This document shows, in pieces, positions 59,701 to 64,000 of a stretch of 64,000 bases of DNA. Position 1 is the stretch's first letter; each line of letters begins with the position of its first letter. The notes beneath the pieces were generated by a model. That model did not search any database. It was given only the letters and a program-made list of their open reading frames with translations, and had not been told where the DNA came from. Both the position numbers and the translations under genes were made by a program. This DNA comes from Mytilus trossulus. Taxonomy: Eukaryota; Mollusca; Bivalvia; Mytilida; Mytilidae. The DNA is taken from NCBI RefSeq assembly GCF_036588685.1, contig NC_086377.1, forward strand, positions 67,214,283 through 67,278,282, read 5' to 3'.

Positions 59701-61505
59701 TTGTGGTTCTGTGACAATCTGTGCAGCATTAATTGTTGTACCTTCCGTAACTACAGCTTTTACAGTTGTCGATGAAAGATCTTCAACTACTGCACCGTAT
59801 GCATTTTGTTGAATACTGTCAACTGCGGATCCAAGGACTGGTCGATGAGTTGACAATCGTTCGGAGGTTGTAGGTACAGCTGTAGTTGTAACTTTGACAG
59901 ACTTTGTTACTGCTCCTCCAAGCTTTGTAGATTCAACAGGTGCTTGGGAAGTTGTTGATGTCTGGGTTGTTGTCTTGACATCTGTTGTACTTGGTGTTGT
60001 TCTTGTTGTTGTGCCGTCTGTGAAAGGTATTTCAGCCCAGTCATAATAACCTGGCGTTGCCATTCCTGACAATTGTGTCCACAAACCGCTATTATCCATG
60101 ATGCCTTGATTGTTAAATTGTTGTGTTCCATGTAGCATGACTGGTTGTGTCAGCAGCTGATCACTTGGTGCTACTGTGACCCAAGTAGGATTTGCTTCCA
60201 CCCATGGACCTTGCGTTGTCGTAGGTGGTAAAGGCTCAAACATAGATTGGAGAGACCATGTATTCGTCCCTGACCGACCTGATAGACGAGGTTCGACTAT
60301 TTTGACTTGATTTGTCCCCGCCCCTGATAGACGAGGTTCGACTATTTTCTCTTGCTTTGGCTGCGGTGTAACACTAGTTGTAGTGATAGGTGCTTTGGTA
60401 GTACTCACAGCAGCTGTTGTTGTTGTGTCAGCTGTTTGTTCAACCCAGGAAGCAACATTGCTGGTCGTGTCAACAAATCCACTAACGATACCATGATCAA
60501 ACATAGACATTCCCTGTAAGCCCTGATATTGCTGGTTGTATGTAGAATAATCCATAGTGGGGTAGGCAGTTGGCTGCATCATTCCTGTAAACTGTGACAT
60601 GGAAGGATTGTAGTGACCAGGATTCGCCAAATTACCGATACTATCTGTTATATGATGTGACAACAATGTACCAGATGTAAAATCATTTACAGCATTGGCA
60701 AATGCTATATTGCTTAAATCAAACTGAGAAGTCGGTTGTGTGTTAGTTTCCTGAATTGATGCAATTTGATTCTGGTCTGGAGACTGGTTTACGTTCATAA
60801 CTTTCCATTCTTGAGCTTGAACTGGCGATTTGGCTTCAGGCACAGAGGATAATGATAAAGACGATGACGGCGCTGACTGGTGACCGTTTACAGTTGTTTT
60901 AGTGACATCCTGGCCTTCTGTAGCAGAAGTTTTACCTCCTGGAATTGATGTGCTTAGACTTCCGGTAGCACTCGGATGTTCAGCGGCTGGTACCACTTGA
61001 CTGCTAGATAATGTTGAGTTAACATTTCTTTTAGCACGTGACAGTTCAATTACTTGAGCATTGCCTTGTAAAGTACCGGGATCCTGTGTTGGCAACACGG
61101 CATTTGATTGGTCATTATTTTGAACAGAAGTTGTCATCCCAATATAAGGAAGATTAATGACGTCTTTTGTAACAACTTCCTTGTTACCTAACGAACTTGT
61201 ATCGATTCGTTTCGTGTTTGTGGGTAATACATTGACAGAATCAACAACAATATTATTGGTCTCCATTTGTACATTCGACTTCGTCTCAGTGACTAAATTT
61301 GCAGTTGATACCGGAACTCCATATAAGGATTGAGACTCGGCTTGTATTGTTGGAATACTGAATTCGTTTGTCACTTCATTAAGAGTATTTCTGAATGAGT
61401 TATATCCCCTTGGCAAAATAGAAATGTCAGCACAGTTATATATTTCAGTTTGGTCTCCACAGCCGACTTGACTGCTTCCATTTTCACATTTTCCCCAGTG
61501 GAGAG
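56710..61505 (-). CDS. LPMO-tail gene, 4.8-kb terminal exon
   Basis: The acceptor 'tttttcag' joins G|CT to give Ala before LHWGKC. The exon then stays open for 1,597 codons to TAA. In order it holds the domain end (CADISI), a Ser/Thr/Gln region with RAKR, a duplicated KIVEPRLSG, Thr/Pro-rich linkers (about 58905-59200 and 58030-58150), three 15-residue repeats and a helical block (DPITRAIMLKMIKSM). The Q/Y/G repeat array and a Gly/Pro/Met-rich end finishing MIEMMGL complete it. Confidence 0.88.
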
Positions 61506-63444
61506 CTGAAAAAGACAATAGATGTTTTATTAATTCATGGTATTTCTATGTTATTTTACTTTTCTTGGTCGTTGAGTAGAATATAATAATCAGGACATAA
61601 ATATGACAAGAAGAATCACCAACAAAACTGTGCATTACAACAGAAATTAAATATGTACTATTTTCCAGTATGTTCTTTTTTTTTTTTTTTAAAGAAAAAG
61701 GCATTTTGTAAAGAATTACGCTCAGATCGGTGCAAGGGTCCGTCTTAAACTTACAGTGAGGAGAGATGTGTTTTTTTTTGCACCGTGTTGAAGGCCTCGT
61801 TGTTTCTTTGATATGAACAACAGCAAAAAAGGGTGATGTTCCTTTGCTTTTGTTTTTGTTTTTTTCTTTCCATGTATTGATTTTGTTTCATAAATAGATA
61901 CTGCACATGTTTTTTTTTCATTACACAGTAAACAAACCAGTGCTGTTATTTTCATTTCAGTGTTGGAACAATTATTTTTTTAGCAATTCTTAGTAATCTA
62001 AACGACATTTGTAACCTTGCACACAGTGTATTCGTGACATGAAAGTAGACCTTGTCCTTTGTTTTCTAGAAAAAATATCCTTATATTTGATTAATAAGTG
62101 TGAATGATAGCTCTCATAAAACAGTAATGGGTTTATTATGTCGAATCATAGAAATTCTTCTATTGGCATTTAGTATGATTTTATGGTAAATGTGTCTATT
62201 CGCGTTGCTCATCGTTTTAGTATGTGTGTACTGCCATGTGAACCACAAAAAGTAAATAAAAACAATAATAAAACTGAGAATGGAAATGAGAAATGTGTCA
62301 GGGTAACCAGCCTTTTGGTAGCTCTCAATTCAACTATATGATGTTATGTATCTATTATTTATTCCTTTACCTTTGATTTGAATGGAATTTTTTTTAAAGA
62401 ATAACTGAGAAATTGTGAATGTCTTAATAAAATTGAAAATGGAAATGGGGAATGTGTAAAAGAGACAACAATCCGACCATAGAAGAAACAACAGCAGAAG
62501 GTCATCAATAGGTGTTCAATCAATGTCTGATTGATTGATAGTTGGTTGCCTAACGACCAGTGGCAAACAGTTCATGCATGTTCAGGACGAGAACACGTTA
62601 ACATTAAATACAAAAGATAGGTCTTGTAATAGAGGCCATCCAGGATGAAGTTCGGGGAAATTTGAACTGCCAATGGAAAATAAGGATATAATGGATAAGG
62701 ATAGAAACTATCCCACCTACGACCCTTAAAGAGTTATTGCAAGGGTTCTGGACGAGTCACTCCCTTAACTGGAGGCATCGCATTTAACGTCATCATTCTG
62801 ACCAGACGTGGCTACAAACTTGTACATCTCACACAGCCAGAAAGTAAAATCGCAAAAATACTGAACTCTGAGGAAAATTCAATACGGAAAGCCCTTAATC
62901 AAATGGCAAACTCGAATGATCAAACACATCAAACGAATGAACAACAACTGTCATATTCCTGACTTAGTACCAAGTGACCATAATCCTATTCCCCAGATAT
63001 CATTGGGGAGGTTTCAATGAATGAACAGATGAATGTTCATTCAAAATATGATATTCAAAATAATGTTTTACCTGTATGCCATTTCCATTGAAGAACACAT
63101 CTTTCACACACCACGCCCTTTGGCATTGTAATTTGTAAATACACATTTCTGGTACTAGAAGGATAGAAGCGTTGCCCGTGTCCAACTATTTCTAATGGAA
63201 AACGATCTAAACATTCCTGTGATACTGGATTATTATCAGAAACTTCAGGACAAAGTCGGAATTCAAAATATCCGTGTTTGTTCTTCTCAACTTCTATTTC
63301 AATATTAATATGAGAATCATCTGTATGATAAGTTCTAGCAATGAGTCCATTAAAATATTTTCCACCCATTTCATTGGGGCGGGGATTTGAATCCAATGGG
63401 TCGCCACAGACTCCACATTGGCCTTTGTTTTCTTGCCACTGGTG
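56710..63444 (-). CDS. AA15-type lytic polysaccharide monooxygenase domain fused to a giant low-complexity tail (5' incomplete)
   Basis: Two exons are visible: 63072-63444 and 56710-61505, spliced in phase 1 with GT/AG sites; together they give about 1,722 residues. The first exon and the start of the second carry the C-terminal two-thirds of an AA15 LPMO-like domain: HQWQENKGQCGVCGDP, KHGYFEFRLCP with a candidate copper-brace His, CERCVLQWKWHT, and GCGDQTEIYNCADISI. AA15 enzymes oxidatively cleave chitin or cellulose with copper. The N-terminal catalytic His and signal peptide must lie in exons beyond 64000. After the domain come about 1,565 residues with no cysteine, rich in T, S, Q, P and G. 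A RAKR site (61027-61038) could separate enzyme and tail. Secretion into an extracellular matrix is inference. Confidence 0.85.
57225..57770 (-). repeat. Coding minisatellite: 11-residue TGQGQYPQAAS repeats
   Basis: A 33-bp unit is repeated about sixteen times in frame. Consensus TGQGQYPQAAS; variants are GQEQYPQ, AQYSHTAT and QYPRALS. Nearly every unit keeps one Tyr and three Gln. Edge units are more diverged, as expected for expansion from the middle. Confidence 0.9.
58425..58575 (-). repeat. Coding tandem repeat: three 15-residue units
   Basis: A 45-bp unit encoding DTPIANTVEIQQTYQ is present three times with almost no DNA differences (one copy ends TYH). Its near identity indicates recent duplication. 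Confidence 0.9.
61027..61038 (-). other. Furin-type cleavage site (RAKR) in the LPMO-tail protein
   Basis: Residues ELSRAKRNVNS match the R-X-K/R-R proprotein convertase consensus. It lies about 130 residues after the LPMO domain and before the main low-complexity tail. Whether it is cut is unknown. Confidence 0.5.
62430..62520 (+). repeat. Dispersed mussel repeat, family A (5' half)
   Basis: It contains 'aaaatggaaatggggaatgt' and 'acaacaatccgaccatagaa'. A 30-bp fragment of the same start lies at 62267-62300. Confidence 0.7.
62842..62975 (+). repeat. Dispersed mussel repeat, family F
   Basis: It contains 'actgaactctgaggaaaatt', 'aaacacatcaaacgaatgaa' and 'gtcatattcctgacttagta'. Confidence 0.7.
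63072..63444 (-). CDS. LPMO-tail gene, internal exon with the LPMO core
   Basis: 373 bp, from acceptor 'tttaatttcag' to donor ACAG|GTAAAA. It encodes 124 residues with paired cysteines (CGVCGD, RLCP, ECLDRF, CERCVLQW) that are typical of AA15 disulphides. It starts in phase 0 and its acceptor proves an upstream exon, which is not in the window. Confidence 0.85.
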
Positions 63445-64000
63445 CTGAAATTAAAGACAATATCATAATTAACATCATTATCAATACAATTAGTATAAAG
63501 GTCATACACAGGTCACTTTTCTAGTTTAATTGCTCCTGCTTTTCTCACCAACAAATTTTGATTAAGATACATCTTATCTCACACATACCATACTAAAGCC
63601 CACTTAAGACCTTCCAAAAAATATAATTTGAATTCGAAATCACAAATTTGAATTGTTATCACGAATTGATAATTCGTTAACAGATTAGAAAATTGAGAGA
63701 ACGAATTGTTGATATCGTTACAACAGATTTTTTAATTCTTAGTTACGAATAAGATTTGTTTAAAAAAAAATCTAATTGAAAACTCGTGGTTGTATCGTTT
63801 TTGCCGCTGCAGATAAATAATGAAAATATTTTTAGTGTTTTTAAAATTACATGGCAGATTTATTTTCTTGATGATACTTCATGACTTTATTTTTCAAACT
63901 ACAGTTGTGCTGTTATAGTTAGTTTGAAAGAATTCCACTAAACCGGTGATCAAAAGAAGATGTGGTATGATTACCAATGAGACATATTTCTGCAATAGAT
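63445..64000. other. Upstream intron sequence and right edge
   Basis: It begins with the acceptor of the 63072-63444 exon and is otherwise A+T-rich intron. The last 45 bases are the minus-strand end of a family C repeat ('gatgtggtatgattaccaat'). I could not find the missing LPMO N-terminal exon here. Confidence 0.6.

Larger units (their letters stand above)
61506..63071. other. Intron of the LPMO-tail gene
   Basis: The 1.57-kb intron carries family A pieces (62267-62300, 62430-62520) and a family F copy (62842-62975). A block at about 62540-62830 ('gaccagtggcaaacagttca', 'gttcaggacgagaacacg') looks like another mussel repeat. Confidence 0.7.

Noticed and set aside
56734-59812. Several plus-strand open frames opposite the LPMO-tail exon (for example 58907-59239 and 59306-59812)
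   Set aside because: They are antisense shadows of a repetitive low-stop-density coding exon; the Val/Gly-rich products mirror the Thr/Pro codons on the other strand.

Overview
The window is nuclear DNA from an invertebrate, most likely a marine mussel (Mytilus or a close relative). It is A+T-rich, gene-sparse and intron-rich, and carries several dispersed repeat families that I recognise from mussel transcripts and genomes. One is the block built around 'gtgagccaaggctctgtgttga'; another is the 'cttatgtagacgaaacgcg' block. Gene content agrees: single-exon B-box proteins of a bivalve-expanded type, an AA15-type LPMO domain, and a eukaryotic YeeE/YedE-family transporter. The species call is inference; no database was searched.

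Layout. 1-7312 is repeat-rich spacer, followed by a possible orphan 3' exon (7313-7483). 7593-29161 (+) is a ten-exon gene whose exons splice in phase into a 427-residue multi-pass membrane protein of the sulphur-transport YeeE/YedE family. Its first intron is 13.2 kb. 29162-34794 is spacer with a tandem segmental duplication. 34795-50756 (+) is a cluster of four single-exon B-box/NHL-like genes: copy 1 has a nonsense codon, copies 2 and 3 are intact, copy 4 has a frameshift. Copies 3 and 4 lie in large duplicated blocks that later received a 55-bp minisatellite expansion (14 units), a foldback element and a deleted Tc1-like transposon. 50757-56709 is spacer with mobile-element debris. 56710-63444 (-) is a 5'-incomplete gene that joins an AA15-type LPMO domain to a cysteine-free tail of more than 1,500 residues, rich in T, Q, P, G and Y, with a RAKR furin-type site between them. 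Its 5' exons lie beyond the right edge.

The genes do not form an operon or an obvious joint pathway. The two with the clearest biology are the predicted sulphur-compound transporter, which may matter to an animal exposed to sulphide, and the LPMO fusion, which may be a chitin-acting extracellular matrix protein. The B-box cluster records birth and decay of a tandem gene family. Exon borders were placed by hand from GT/AG sites and phase; no transcript evidence was available.
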